The notes beneath the pieces were generated by a model. It saw only the letters and a list, made by a program, of their open reading frames with translations. It was not told the origin of the DNA and did no database searches. From contig OX359245.1 of assembly GCA_947179485.1 (NCBI GenBank), forward strand, positions 47,975,067 through 48,039,066: a DNA stretch of 64,000 bases. The letters run 5' to 3'. Position numbers and translations under genes: made by a program. Positions 34,762 through 47,915 of this stretch are shown here, piece after piece. The stretch's first letter is position 1. Each line of letters begins with the position of its first letter. Source of the stretch: Allacma fusca. Its lineage: Eukaryota; Arthropoda; Collembola; Symphypleona; Sminthuridae.

Positions 34762-37390
34762 TTACATCACGCCATTATCAAGTCTTTTAGTTAAAATAAA
34801 TTGAGACAAAGATTTTAGGAAGGCGCTAGTGTTAATATTCCGCATCCGTAGACAGCCAGGTAAGTTTTTCCATAAGGAGACACATTTATACATTATAGTT
34901 TTCTCACCCACCTTATTCTTAACAATAGGATGGCGTAATGTTATTGTCGCAGCTGAACGGAATTTATTTGGGAGGGATTTACATAAGAAACTGCCATTGA
35001 TGTACATAATGCGATGACCAAAGTGACTGACTTTAAAAACAAATTTAGCACTATAATAAAGAATTATTTCAGTTATAGAATAAATATAACAATTCTCGTA
35101 GAGGTCAGATAATGGTATACAATAAGTAGATGTTTTACGGTTCAAGTAAAAATTTAGAAGAAACTTATTTAGTCGCATCTGAATAAGTTCTATTTTTGAG
35201 GAGCACACCGAAGACCAGGCTAATAGACAATAATCAACGTGAGACAAAACATAGGCATTAACTAAAAGTCTTTTTACATCAATTGTCAAGTACCGTCGGA
35301 CACGCAAAAGAGCACCCATAGATACTGAGACCTTCTTTAGAATATAGTCCGCATGTAGGTTAAAGTTAAGTTTGTCATCCAGAATCACGCCTAAGTATTT
35401 AAAAGAGAACACACGTTTAATTTCATAACCGTTTATGTATAATTTTTCCTGAACATCATGGTTACATGCTTTGTGAAACACAACATATTTAGTTTTGCTG
35501 GTGCTTATGACCAAGTTGTTTTTTGTCATCCAGGTGTTTAAATTACTAACTATGTTTTGCATGCTTTTAAATACTTTCTGAAAACACGTTCCATGTAGGT
35601 ATAAAACAATGTCATCAGCATAGGCCACATAATCAGTGCTAATTGCTGAGCTGATATCTGAGAAAAACATATTAAAGATCAGTGGGCCTAACACTGAACC
35701 TTGAGGTACGCCATTTGTATCACTGAACGTTTTTGAGAGAGTCCCATTTACATGTATTTTAAACTCACGGTTACAAAGATAGTCAGACATTACATGAAGT
35801 AAACTAGGGTCACAATTGTAAACTCGATGAAACTTCTGAAGTTATATAACTCGGGATACGGAATTAAACGCTTTGCGTATATCTATAAAAACTGCCAATA
35901 CAAAAGTAGAAGGAGTAAGTAAGTACAGACAAATCAAGTGTAAAAATGAAAACACTGCAGTGAAGAAAGAGCGGCGGAACCCATGTTGGTGATCATCAAT
36001 TTGCTTATCATATAGTTACGTTAGTCTAGAGTGAATTATCTTCTCAAATAACTTATTCACACAAGGTAAGCAGTAGATGGGTCTGTAGTTATCAGGACAT
36101 GTCAAACTTCCTTTACCTTTATACAGAAGAGTAACTGTTGCAATCTTAAAGTATTTTGGGATAGTACCAGTGCTGAGTACTAAATTAAATAGTAGTACCA
36201 ACGGTATAATTAGGGTCGCATTCAAAAACACACTACGATTGATTATATCATGACTGGATTTTACATTATTCAAAGCCTGGCCAGCACGCTGGAGTTCAAG
36301 ATTTGATATAGGTACATACTCGGTTGCTATAATTATACTTTGCTTAAAATTCAGTATGTCATCATTTGAATAATTGCACGGAACAATAAAAGAAGCCGCA
36401 AGAATATTCCCAATAGCTTCGTCTGTCACAAAGTCAATACCATTAGTGTTTAGCTTAGTAATAACAGATTTGGTTTTAGTCTCTTTACCAACTAGCCGAT
36501 CAACCAGGTTCCAGACGCTACGGGAGGAAACATTTGAGTTCACAGTAAATTCATTTATGTAGAATGATTGTTTATTTTTAAAAATCAATTGACGTACCTC
36601 CTCTCGCAGCCGTCTATACAAAGGCGTGAGGTCATATCTCTTATGAATAGTAATAAGTCGCTTGGTCTTATCACGCTCAGTTATGATTTTAAGTACATCA
36701 GTGTTTATCCAAGTTTGAGAGGTAAACCTTTTTCTTTTCCTCTTTGTGGGAAGTAACTCATTGATAAGGACACGAACAGTAGAGTTTATCATGTTAAACA
36801 CAAAGTCTACAGCGTTTAACAACGACCAGTCAAAACCGTTAAAATCTTTGTACTCTACATATTTGACAAAATGAGCTGTTTTACATTTAAAACTTACGTT
36901 GAACAAAATAAAATCATGGTCTGACATGCCTGTACTTCCTTCTTCCCAATCAATCTGCATATCTTGAGGAACATATCGTTGGCTAAATTCGAAAAAGTAC
37001 CATTTTTATTTCACAACCTATACTTTTTAAACGGGTTCGCAAATGAAAATGGTACTTTTTAAAATTTAGCCGACGATATAAATGATCAATCAAAGAGCTA
37101 GATTTAGGAGCACTACATGCTACACGTGTTTGAACATCAATTACTTGTTTAAAATTAAAACTAGAAGTATATGATAGTATCTTTAATTTGCGGCTCGTTG
37201 GATCAGAGTGGTCGATATTAAAATCACCAGTAATATAGCATGGATACTTAAGATTACTTGTAAAACTAAGCAAAGCATCCATAAACAACAAAAACTTATC
37301 CACAGGGCATGAAGGAGGCCGGTATAAAACTATTAGTATTCTAGTTTGGAACTCAATGCCAAAAATGCCAAATTTGATTACCGTCGACAT
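34762..37390 (-). pseudogene. Non-LTR retrotransposon (CR1/Jockey-like), decayed
   Basis: Retroelement ORF2 in three broken pieces on the minus strand. 37390-36983 is the C-terminal half of an apurinic-type endonuclease (LYRPPSCPVDKF, YITGDFNIDHSDP). After a frame change, 36960-36016 starts with the endonuclease motif GMSDHDFILFNV and runs into the reverse transcriptase (TVTLLYKGKG, CPDNYRPI). The gap 36016-35790 still encodes QHGFRR and VFIDIRKAFNSV, with stops. 35790-34762 holds NGVPQGSVLGPL, the catalytic YADDIVLY and the thumb region (LGVILDDKLNF, LSHVDYCLLAW). The normal FDSV of motif A is FNSV here, although its first Asp is kept. ORF1 and the start of the endonuclease are not seen. The clade call rests on motif style only. 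Confidence 0.88.
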
Positions 37391-39559
37391 GTAGTCAGTA
37401 AGTCTGATATTGGAAATGCTACGCTTATGATTATATTATTTTTTATTTCAAAGTTATTCACAATTTAAAACACTTATAATTCAACCCCCCAAAACATTCA
37501 GGTAAAATCCAGATATTTTAGCTAGATATAACATGCAGCATGTGATTTTAACTGTGGTTAAAGACTGAGTACTTTAACTGAAAATCTGGGACTGTTTACA
37601 CCACTAGTACAAATGTGTCCGGCAAAGGTGTCCAAGTGACTCAGCCTATCCTATAGCCTTCCTATTTATAAAATTTGAACCAAGCCTACATATTAGCCTA
37701 CATTTGATTGACAAATTAGATCAACCAATTCTACACCCTTCCTACATTGTATGCTTCTTGTTGCTGACAGACTATTTAAGGGTATTACACTCTAATTTAA
37801 AACAATGTCTCTCAAGTTAGTGGAATTGGAATAAAATAGTTCCAGTTTAGTCACCTTGCCCAAAGTCCCTAAGAGCAGAACAGTGTCGATTTCGCCTTGG
37901 ATTGCGCCGGAAATAGTGCCCAAATTTTACAACGTCGGTCAAAAGGGATGTCATACTTAATATTTCACAAATTAAATACCGCAAGAAACATTTCCAAAGT
38001 CAGCTGAACAATAAGACAGTTATGACAACAGAAACATATTAGCTAACTGACAAAACATCTCACAATCAGTAAATCCTGTTTGGAATTTGAATTGTGTTTA
38101 AACGTAGTTTTTCATTTCAGTAATTGAGTTTATACAGTTTTCACTTTACCGAGTTTGAAGTTTTAAATTTGGTGAGATTTTAGCGCATATCAAGGCGAGA
38201 TAGCACAAACGTTTCATGCTTGGACCGTAAATTAAACATACAATCTGCAATTACCAGTCGCGGATTACTCTTTAATTTTCATTTTGCCCGTTACATATTC
38301 CATTTAATAAAAAAGACTTGCTTCAATAGCCTGTAATTCTACGATGGCTGAGCCTACCTATTTTGTAGGCTAGGTTTTAAATGAATATTCTTGTACCCTA
38401 TTTTGTCTACAAACCTCTTTAATAAAATCTTAGTAATCCTGATTGTTTATAGGTTTTCAATTCAAGCAGCGTTTATTGCAACGGACAATGCTTTCAAAAA
38501 CATTGGGCTTGGCATTCGACGAAACTATCAGATGGTGCTTTACGTTCACAATTGAGATAACTAGACATTCTTCCCCCGCCTAAATGACTTGAACGTCATC
38601 ATCATAGTTAGGCGCTTACACACTTGTAGAATCTGGAAAACGGCATTCTGTACTGTGCATTTTTAAATAGAGAAATTGTAAAAAATTGCATCCATAGCAC
38701 CTGATTTTAAATACAGCACTAACGTTCTAAAAAACATTTAAAACGGCGTGAATGCTACACATTTTAAACAAATGCATAATTCCTTTATTTTTCAGATTTT
38801 GCAGTCGCTTCGAATGTACAGTAAAACCGTTATCCTTTATTTATCCACATCGTGGGTGGAATTTGAGTCTTTGGAATTTCAAAAATAAACACTTCCTCAA
38901 CCGGACTCCTATTTTAAAGGAAAAGGTTCCACTGTTTGTGGAAGCTATTCTAAAAATGTATTTCACTTGAACTTTGAAGTACTTCAGACCAACGAATTTT
39001 TAAAGTCTGTCAAATAAACACATGTTAAAATGAACTCCAATATGAGTACAATTATTCCTCCTATATGTACACACACACTTCTGAATTTTCATGTGTTTGC
39101 TAGAATCTTATGAATGCCGACAATGGCGTCAAAGTCAGGCCAAATATTTCTCAAACATTTTAGTGTCAAACAATTAGTCAATTCACTAAATAATAATTTA
39201 AACAGTGCTTGAAAATAATCTTTAGTTATTCAAAAATTTCAAATTTATCATTTTTACAGAAAAACAAAACACAAGATCACAAATTCTTTTGCATGCCATA
39301 AATGAAGCTTTCGTGGTCTCTATAACTGTTTTCGATATTGTTTCCGCAGGACTTTTTAACTAATCATATTTGTTTAAACATTTGAAATCCAATAAATACA
39401 GTGTAAGTATGGTATTTGAATTGACAAAACCGGATATTTATTTTCATTGTTTTCAGGAAATTTTCAAGGACTGTAATTTTCCACGCCAAAAATTTCGTGA
39501 CTTGAACGAGCTATATTAGCATATAGCATTCCCAAGTAACCACTTTTTTATCTAAAAAA
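37391..39559. other. No recognisable gene
   Basis: Mostly AT-rich, non-repetitive sequence. Core blocks lie at 38737-38756 (TTTAAAACGGCGTGAATGCT) and 39119-39133. No credible reading frame. Confidence 0.35.
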
Positions 39560-39815
39560 ATATCCGCTTTAAATTTGAGACGTAGTTAGATAATAGAAAA
39601 GTCGAAAGGAAATAGTTCGTATTTGTGGAAATCAAGGTGGGTAAAATAAATTAACCCACCCAATAGTTTCAGAATTTTATTTTGAAAATATGTTTATTAC
39701 TACAATTTGTAGTACTGTAATATATGTATATATATATATTAAAATTGAATTAAAATAAAAAAACAAATCCGTAAATAAAATGTGGGGAAAAATCATTGAA
39801 TTACGCCTTTTGAAT
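39560..39815 (-). repeat. Repeat family H, copy 2
   Basis: Reverse complement of 6886-7098; this copy continues leftward past the point where the other is cut by the 7107 element. Includes a TA-rich microsatellite at 39720-39742. Confidence 0.75.
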
Positions 39816-39839
39816 TAGCATACCTGCCCGAAAAGCAGT

Positions 39840-40340
39840 AAAAAGTTTAGCGCCTATTTCGACAAACATTGCGCTCCAGATGAGATATTTAAGATTTATT
39901 GTTTAGCGGATTTGAGTGTTTTAGAAAGGTTGGAATCTGCATTGCGGAAGTAAATTTAAGATACTATCCGGGAAAATAAATTGATGAGTGAACGTCACCT
40001 CCGTTGTCGCATAGATGGAGGAGTTGTCAACGAGAGTGTGGGTTAAAGGTAACTGTCACAATTAAACAAAAATAAAACGACAATTTATGATACAGTTTTA
40101 TTCAAAATGTCTGTACTTTTAAAAATTAATATTTTAAAAACTTTAGATTTCGAAGCACATTTATATTACTGGGTGATTGTACTTGGGCATGTTCCCATAG
40201 ATTCAAGATTGAAGTATTTTTACTTTTTTTTACAAGTAATCTCAAAAATTACCTTCTACCCGAAATTAAGTTCAATGGCCGACAAACACGAATCCTTAAA
40301 ATATTACAGCAAACCGTTTTGGCAATTATAATTTTTCTCT
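39840..40340 (+). repeat. Repeat family E, copy 1
   Basis: Matches 41690-41860 and 56500-56890: shared TTGGAATCTGCATTGC, AACGTCACCTCCGTTGTCGC and 'catagatggagg' blocks. Non-coding. Confidence 0.7.
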
Positions 40341-40439
40341 GCAGATACTATTTTTTGATGTTCACTGCTAAATGAATTGGGAATAATTATTTTAAATTCG
40401 AATTTTTACTTCAAAAATACATAGAAGGGGTTACATACT

Positions 40440-41430
40440 TTTTATATAAAACCCGATGGCTTCGAGGAGTTGCAAATGATTAAAAACATCTGTGTTTTGT
40501 CGCCACTAAATGTTCTTTTCAGTCCCGTGAAAATACATCAAAATGTCTGTCCAACTTGTAACTAGTTTGATTTACTAACAATTTTAAAATAGAAAGTTTT
40601 TTTTGAAGAAAGAACGAATTAAAAATTTAGCTTAATTTCAATTTAATATATTTTTGCAGACAGACGCTCCAGTATTTGCAGCCGTAATAATGGCAAGAAA
40701 GTAGTTTTAAAGTCTTCTGCCAGGGATTTTGTTTTATGTTCTGGAAACAACTTAAGTTTTTATACAGAAAATTAGCATGAAGTAAAACATTATTTAAACA
40801 TTTGAGCTTCAACGCCACAGCAAGTTGGTTTTCAATATTTAATAAAATCAACTATAAAAATAAGAATATAATAATGTTTTCAACATACTTTCAGAAATTG
40901 CCCTCGTATCCCAATCTTAGTTAAAATACCGATAAACCCGAATCTTGAAAGAATTACCGTTTGAGCAACTATGTACATTTTTGACTTGCAGATATTTTTT
41001 GATGTTCGCTGCTAAATAAATTATCTACAGTTTTGAATTAGATGTTTTACTTTAGAAGTATACAAATATAGAAGGGAGTTGCACATTTTGTGCACAAAAT
41101 CCGTTTGATTTTACGTATTGCGAGATTTTTTAAAAAGTAGATATGTGTTTTGACGCCAGTAAATATATTTTTGCGTTCTTATGAGTTAAAACTTTCGAAG
41201 GTCACTAAAAATTTTCTTCGATTGGCTAAAAACAACAAAATAGAAAGTTAAATTCAAGGAGGAACTAATAAAAAATTAGCTTGAAAGCAATTAAATATGT
41301 ATATATGAGAAGATAGGTGCTGTCGTATTTTCAGCAGTAATAATAGCGGGAAAGTAATTCTAAAATCTCCCGCCACGGATTTCTTTTTTTTCTGAAAATT
41401 ACATATTTAATAATAGTAAAAGCGTCATTT
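40440..41430 (+). repeat. Repeat family D, two copies in tandem
   Basis: The copies at about 40440-40865 and 40866-41430 share GACGCCA(C/G)TAAAT, AGAAAGTTAAATT and TAATAATGGCAAGAAAGTAG-like blocks. The second copy is very close to 44270-44800. Confidence 0.8.
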
Positions 41431-41479
41431 ATATTTTCTATACCACCCCCAAAAGAAATAAATATTTTAAACGCAATGT

Positions 41480-42289
41480 GACATTCCACCTTTTAATTAC
41501 ACCGAAATCAATTTTGATGTCACAATTTGAGTGTAAATTTCCTTTTAAATCCAATTGAAAATATCTACTGTAAGTATAACATTTTAAACTCAAAGATTCG
41601 ACGCCGGTTCAAATGTTTAGTAGCTGAAGCTTGTCAATGCGATGAAGATCCAGTCGGATTTTTCCGCGTCTTTGCTACTATAACAATTTAATAACTATTT
41701 CCACGAAAGTTAGGCTCGTTTAGTAAATTCGAGATTTATTGTTTAGCCGATGTAAAATTTTTCGATAGGTTCGAATCTGCATTGCAAAATTAAATTTAAA
41801 ATACGAAAAATCTGGGAAACTAAAAGTAACTGACTAACTCAAATCTTGAGAGTCATCTTCGTTTGAATTCCAATTAAAATTAATGAACATATATAATGTG
41901 CTTATTGTGCTCGTTTAAAAGCACTTTGAACTTGCAACAAACGTCATGTATCATTTGGTTTTACAGTTTAAACGAATAAAACATCAAATCAGTCAAATTG
42001 TTTGTTTATTGTTTTTTTTTTGGTTATTGCTCTATCAGTAGATTTACTGTTCCGGTATAAATATGACCATACAAATAATAATAATAAAACATTAAAATCC
42101 TTACTTGCAAAATTGCTTAATTATGTTATACACTTTCTGGTTTAATATGAGCTGTGTTGATATTATAAGTCACTTAGAGATAACGCTGGAATAAAACATA
42201 TTGTGACATCCACATAATTTTTGTTACCTTCTGTTGCACCCAACCTGCAATGGAAACCCGAAGTAAAATAAAATAATTGTCATGAAACC
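41480..42289 (+). repeat. Repeat family E, copy 2, and adjoining AT-rich DNA
   Basis: 41500-41860 matches 43880-44000 and 56370-56640, with TTCGACGCCGGTTCAAATG at 41599-41617. 41881-42289 shows nothing recognisable. Confidence 0.65.
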
Positions 42290-42770
42290 AGTGAAAAATA
42301 AGGTCGAAAAGAAAATAATTTGAAAAATATTAACTTCCACGCCGGTTTAAATATTTGTCGTATGTGCCCTTGCTAGAGACCGCGTAAATTTATTGCTTTA
42401 CCTTTCTGTACCGTGGGATATTACTACAAAATTTTAAACACAAATAACGAGTACACAATCTGCAAATAATTTGGTTGAAAATTGCAGATTTGAAATTAAG
42501 CAAGACAGATTGAAATCTATATTGTCACTTAAAATGTTAAATTTAAAAAATATTTGTAATTTGTGAGTTGATAGCCTCACGGATACTATTTAACGTTAAA
42601 TTCAATAACTGCATTAAATTATTGTAATTCTCTGAGGATTACGTTTCCCGCTTTTAGACAATTACCCGAAAATACCATCCAAATACAAATCCTATCAAAA
42701 TCATTTCACTTCAGCAGTTAATGAGAAATTTTCAGTAAATAGGAAATAAACGGAGAAGGCTAATTTATAT
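42290..42770 (+). repeat. Repeat family F, copy 1
   Basis: Matches 53010-53300 and 53620-53930: CCACGCCGGTTTAAATATTT at 42338-42357, TTTCTGTACCGTGGGATATT, GACAGATTGAAATCTATATT. The sequence up to 43172 shows nothing else. Confidence 0.7.
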
Positions 42771-43172
42771 TATGCAGCTATGGTTGTTCGTGGTTCAGGT
42801 GGAGATTATTAAAGAAATCCTGAATTAACATTTGTGATCTCTATTGCTTAGTTATTGGCGGAAAGAAGGAATAACTGGGTAAAATGGAGGTTTAACACGT
42901 TTTTTAAAGTTAAACTAAAGTTATTTTTTCGATAAAATTTCTCGAGGAATGCTACCATTTGGTTTATTTGAATATAATTGATCGAAGTATATGTATATGC
43001 AATATATAAGGAAGTCATAAGTTCTGCATTGTCCTGAGGAAAATTGGAGGGGGTGATTTGATTTTGGATCGAGATTTCGTCAAGGAATAGGAACTGAAAT
43101 CTATCAAATTTGTTCGGAAAAAATCCTGCTGATTTTTTATAACGGAAGTCACATGATAGTTTCGAATTCAGG

Positions 43173-43460
43173 TTGCAAGGAAAACTTGAATTTCAAGAAA
43201 GTGTTTCAAATTCAGTGCTCGGCACGGGTATGGGTAATACTCGGGTAAACGGGTACGGGTATGGGTACATCCCGGGTACCAATTTTTGTACCAGATCAAT
43301 TTCGGGTACTACCCGGGTACACTTTGGTCGGCTCAAAATTTCGGGTACGGATACGGGTATATGTACAAGGATTTCAAAATGGGTATATACCCATCGGGTA
43401 CGGGTATAATGGGATCATTTACTCGTACCCACGAATATTGTACCCGAGGTGTTGGATACG
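43173..43460. mobile_element. GGGTACGGGTA-rich fragment related to the hAT at 7782
   Basis: CAGTGCTCGGCACGGGTA at 43213 resembles the hAT end at 7782 (TAGTGCCCCGCATGGGTA). It is followed by about 240 bp of GGGTACGGGTAC words in both orientations and a worn right end, TGTACCCGAGGTGTT, near 43455. No target duplication found, so the limits are uncertain. Probably a decayed MITE of the same hAT group. The translated frames are repeat artefacts. Confidence 0.6.
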
Positions 43461-43729
43461 TTGAGAATTCAAACATTTTGATGAATTTTTTGCCATCATG
43501 CCCGTAAGTTGGAAACTTCTGTCCGTATTTTTACTGTTTCTGATTAGAGAGTACAGAGTTTGTGTTAATACCCTTTTATCCTTAGAGCATACAGTAAATG
43601 TACTTTAGACTGTGTAGCTAAAATATATCCTTTAGAATGTTTTAGGAAGTGTAAATAAATAAACACAAACGAGGAATAATAACAAAATAGAAGTGGAGAA
43701 TTTGTTTGACACTAAAATTTTAGTAAATA

Positions 43730-44812
43730 TTTATGATTTTGACGCCACTTTCAAAATGTTTTAAATTAACAAAGAAATCTGGTTTAAGATTTAGTTTGAT
43801 ACGTGCAGCAGTTGGCTTCCAATTTGTAATAAATTGAAGTATAAAAATAAGCCCTAGTTCTAATTAACAATGATCAATTTTAATGTCCAAATGTAAGTAT
43901 AAATTTCATTTTAAAATCCAATTATTGAAAACGTAAAGTATGGTATTTTAAACTCAGAGATTCGTCGCTGGTTCAAATGTTACTTAGTTAGTGGAAATGA
44001 CATTATGTGTGCTAGGATTGGTTTCCTCCACAATTGGTTTCCTCGGAGCCAAAACAGTAACTTTAAGGATTGTGTCACAAATGACGTCATTAAAAAATGT
44101 GACACACAAGAGTATACACAGAGAATACACAAGAATGACTGACTTTATATGTAATAAAAACATTTAAATATTATTACCCCTTTGGATCTTACTTGGACCA
44201 GGATGTCACATGATTCACTTCAAAACATTTTGAAATTTTCCTTAACATTCAAATGGTGATTTTGTCAGCAGGATTTTAACATACTCTCAAAAATTGTCCT
44301 TGTATCCCAATTTTAGTTAAAATGCCGACAAGCCTGAATCTTGAAAGAATTACCGTTTGAGCAACTATGTATATTTTTGCCCTGCAGATATTTTTTGATG
44401 TTCGCTGCTAAATAAATTATCTAAAATTTTTAATTAAATGTTTTACTTTAGAAATATACAAATAAAGAAGGGAGTTGCACATTTTGTGTACAAAATCCGT
44501 TGGATTTTACGTGTTGCGAGATTTTTTTAAAAGTATGTGTTTTGACGCCACTAAATGTATTTTTATGTTCTGGTAAGTCAAAACTTTTGCAGGTCACTCA
44601 ATATTTTCTTCAGTTGACTAAAATAATAAAATGGAAAGTTAAATTGATGGAGGAATAAATAGAAAAAATTAGCTTGAAGTCAATTAAATACAATTGAGAA
44701 AACACGTGCTGCAGTATTTTCAGCATTAATAATAGCGGGAAAGTAATTCTAAAATCTCCCGCCAAGGATTTCATTTTTTTATGAAAATTACATATTCAAT
44801 ACTAGTACAAGC
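43730..44812 (+). repeat. Pieces of repeat families D and E
   Basis: 43740-43860 and 44270-44812 are family D (TTTTGACGCCACTAAATG at 44535-44552). 43880-44000 is family E with a worn core (TTCGTCGCTGGTTCAAATG). 44000-44270 shows nothing recognisable. Family D is cut at 44820 by the next TIR element. Confidence 0.75.
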
Positions 44813-44820
44813 CCTGTGAT

Positions 44821-46297
44821 CATTGATGGGCACCCTCGCGAGGTATGAGTTCTTCCCTCGCTCTCATCTCTCGCCCTCAATTTTTGAGGGATGAGGGCGA
44901 GTTCCCATCATAAAAGTAGGCCCTCAACAAATGAGGGCGAGGCATAGCAAACTGTACGTACTAAAACGAGGGCGAGGGTGAGTACTAAAAGCTAGCCCTC
45001 ACGAAGTTCGAACAGCAGTATTAAATCCCGCGAGATAATTCTCACATTTCCTCTTTGCTGTACCTTTTTCCATAAACGAGTCTGTAGAATTAGTTCAAGA
45101 TCTTAAGAATTAGCTAAAGTTCAGAAATATTAGCTAAAGGTCTCAAGAATTAAGTGAACGTTTGAAGGTCCTAACTGGGTGATACTGAACTAAGGGACTG
45201 GAATGGATGGAATAACTATTTAAGGCGACGAAACCGAATGGAATACATTTTTCAAGGGACAAATAATTGACTGGGAAACTTTTTGACCAGACGGGACAAA
45301 TATTTGACGACGGTTTGACGAGGCGGGACAAATAATTCACTGCACAACTTTTCCACGGATCAGGACAATATTTCCCGTGATAGGACTTTTCGCACTTCTC
45401 ACGCCATTGGTGGGTAATTAGTTATACCTAGCTCTCACCTCACTAGGTTAGCAGTTAAATCTATTGCACTCGCCATGGCCTAAACCTTCAAGATAAGCGA
45501 CGCTTCTACTCACCCTCAGACTCGAGGGGCGAGAGTGAGTGTTTGTTGTTAAGAGTAGACCGTCACGGGTCCGTGATAGGAAGATTGCAATGCACTGGCA
45601 GTTAGGCCGTACTTATGGACTCATGAGGCCGAGGGAGAGTCCTTATGATTTAGATTAGGCTCTCACGAGTCTGAGTGCGAGTTCCAGCGCGAAGTATCGT
45701 GAGAGTTACTGGTGATAGTGGTCGGACCAATTCAATTCAGAATTGGAAATTTTCGATTCGATTCGATTCAAATCAATTCGATTCAGTAGTATTTCGATTC
45801 GATTTGCAGCCAAGCCAAATCGAATGATTTGATTTGGGTATTGAACTGAATCGAATCATATCTTGTGAATTGCAATTCAAACAATTCAGCAAAACCGCTT
45901 CGGCTGCGCACGGGTACTTTTTTTCCGTATATTCAAAGTCCAAATATTACGGATAGCACAACGTTTGCTATTTTAGCGTAGCTTTTACTATACCCTTTAT
46001 AATATGTATACGACACTCCATAGTAACATAAGGAAAATTTTGTACTTTCCCACTTGAATCGTTCGATTTACGATTCAATTCGATTCACTGAGTGAATTGA
46101 ATCGAATTGAATTGCTTTGGGGCAAATTGAATCGAAAATCGGTTTTTCGATTCAATTCAGGCTTCAAATTGAATCAAATTGAAAAATTCGAATCAAATTG
46201 AATCGATCCGACCACTAACTGGTGAGAGCGAGTGCGACAAGATTTTTTTACATACCTCGTGAGGTGAGGGCGAGGGATTAAAACACGCCCATCTATG
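44821..46297. mobile_element. TIR element with GAGGGCGAG arrays, itself interrupted
   Basis: Inverted ends CATTGATGGGC and CATAGATGGGC with a perfect 8-bp duplication, CCTGTGAT (44813-44820, 46298-46305). GAGGGCGAG/CTCGCCCTC words cluster inside both ends (44830-45005, 46225-46280), and more widely spaced ACTCACCCTC-like words continue inward. Another MITE (45716-46217) sits inside. Without it the element is about 970 bp. No transposase. Confidence 0.9.
45716..46217. mobile_element. Nested hAT-type MITE made of ATTCAATTC words
   Basis: A 502-bp element with ends TAGTGGTCGGACCAATTCAA and TAGTGGTCGGATCGATTCAA and a perfect 8-bp duplication, ACTGGTGA (45708-45715, 46218-46225). The body is ATTCGATTC/GAATTGAAT words around a short AT-rich centre. 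Younger than its host element. Confidence 0.92.
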
Positions 46298-47915
46298 CCT
46301 GTGATACACAGGGACAATATTACTTGGAGAGGTGGTAGTTGTGTGTGTAGAAATCAAAAGCTAAACGGCTTACGAATGAAGCCCTGTCGGGGAGATTTTT
46401 TCGTGTCTTTCTCTTTAAACCAGAACGACTTATATAATACTTCTTATAAGACCCCGATTCGGCTACAATTATAAGCATCACAATTATGGACCAATGAATC
46501 GAGGTCTCATAGCAACTGAACATCGTTACAACTTGCGCAGTCTACGTCTTATTTTTTATATTTGTACGAAGATGCTTTTTTAATTTTTGGTTTTTTTTAC
46601 TATAATTTTTTTTGGTAAAGCTGATAATCGTAAACTTTAAAAGATAGGAACAAGGAAATACATGTTAATTTTTTGAATCAATTTAGAATGAGACAAGATA
46701 AAAAAGCAAAGTTAGTATCTAAATGAATTTTAAAAGTTTTAATTTTGTTAAAATTGATATATGAACATGCCAGTATACCTTACTATCCTATAATGTAAAT
46801 GTAATAAGAGGGTAAATTTAACTACGCCAATATAAAGGGAATGCTATCTAAAAGAAAATCGCCATACAGAAAATTCACTGTAACAAAAATAAACTTTTGA
46901 CAGCAAAGTTTATGCATATACAGCGCCATATCGTTGACGTTCCACCTGGAGATTCTGCTCATTGAATCAGGTGCAAACATAAGTATAAGTACCGATTGTT
47001 TATTTTATTAAATATTTAAAGGCTGAACTGCTACCCACGATGCGGAATAGATGGATAAACCAAAAATAATGTAAATATTGGGTAATGATTTTACTCTACA
47101 GTAAAATTACACGTGGAAGCTACTGCAAAATCTGGAATAATAAATCAGAAATGTTGTTTTTAAATTTATATCATTCACGCCGCTTGAATGTTTTTTCTGG
47201 ACTGTAGTCTATGAATTAGATACAGGTCAAAGTTCGTCAAGGTAGGGCAACTGCTCCACGTTAACATATTCGGTACAGAATTGTAATTTCCACCAGAGGC
47301 TATAATTTTATATATAATAATCTTGCAAGACAATTATCTGGACATTGAATAATTTTTTTATATTACTTGTATCTTAAAAATGTCCACGAAAAATTCCACA
47401 CATGTGAATACTAACTATTTTCCCTTTTTATTTTTTTCACTTTATCATTTTTCCCGAAATTATAGATTCCAGTCAAGATTCTCGGTGTAAAATTTTCGCC
47501 TAAATTCAAACTGAAACAAATTTGCAAAGACAGTGCGCAGAATACAAGCATGTAACTTTGTGTATTCATGAACTTCTGTTATAATTATTTGATTTTAAGA
47601 AAAAGGTCAATTTATTATTTATGTTTTCCATGTTTGTTTATTATCATTCCAAAAGTAGCTTCAGACACATTTTACTTGACACAGCCAAATTTTAAAAATA
47701 AATATTTAGGCCCTGTTGCATTTTTTAACAAGGAGGCCTTGATGTAATTAGTGAGAAAGGTATAGAAATATTTTGCGATACAAAAATTTAAATTTAAAAG
47801 AAAATAAAATTGTAATTTTAAAACAGTACAACTTTAGAAAAACAACTATTGTAGCTTTCACGCCACTCAATGCGTTTTCAACTTGGAGTTTGCAAATCGT
47901 AAGTATAATTTTAAG
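46298..47915 (+). repeat. Repeat family I and AT-rich sequence
   Basis: 46600-46960 matches 61295-61980 (with its insertion removed): ACAAGGAAATACATGTTAAT, AAAGGGAATGCTATCTAA, GCGCCATATCGTTG. Core blocks also occur at 47166-47185 (ATTCACGCCGCTTGAATG) and 47857-47875 (TTTCACGCCACTCAATG). 46298-46599 and 46961-47915 have no gene that I can support. Confidence 0.65.

Noticed and set aside
35790-37390. Possibility that the reverse transcriptase pieces are separate genes
   Set aside because: The endonuclease and reverse transcriptase motifs follow in the usual order on one strand, and the gap between the pieces still encodes conserved motifs, so they are one decayed element.
43173-43507. Three overlapping Gly/Tyr-rich frames
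   Set aside because: They read through GGGTACGGGTA words; all frames are open because the repeat lacks stops.
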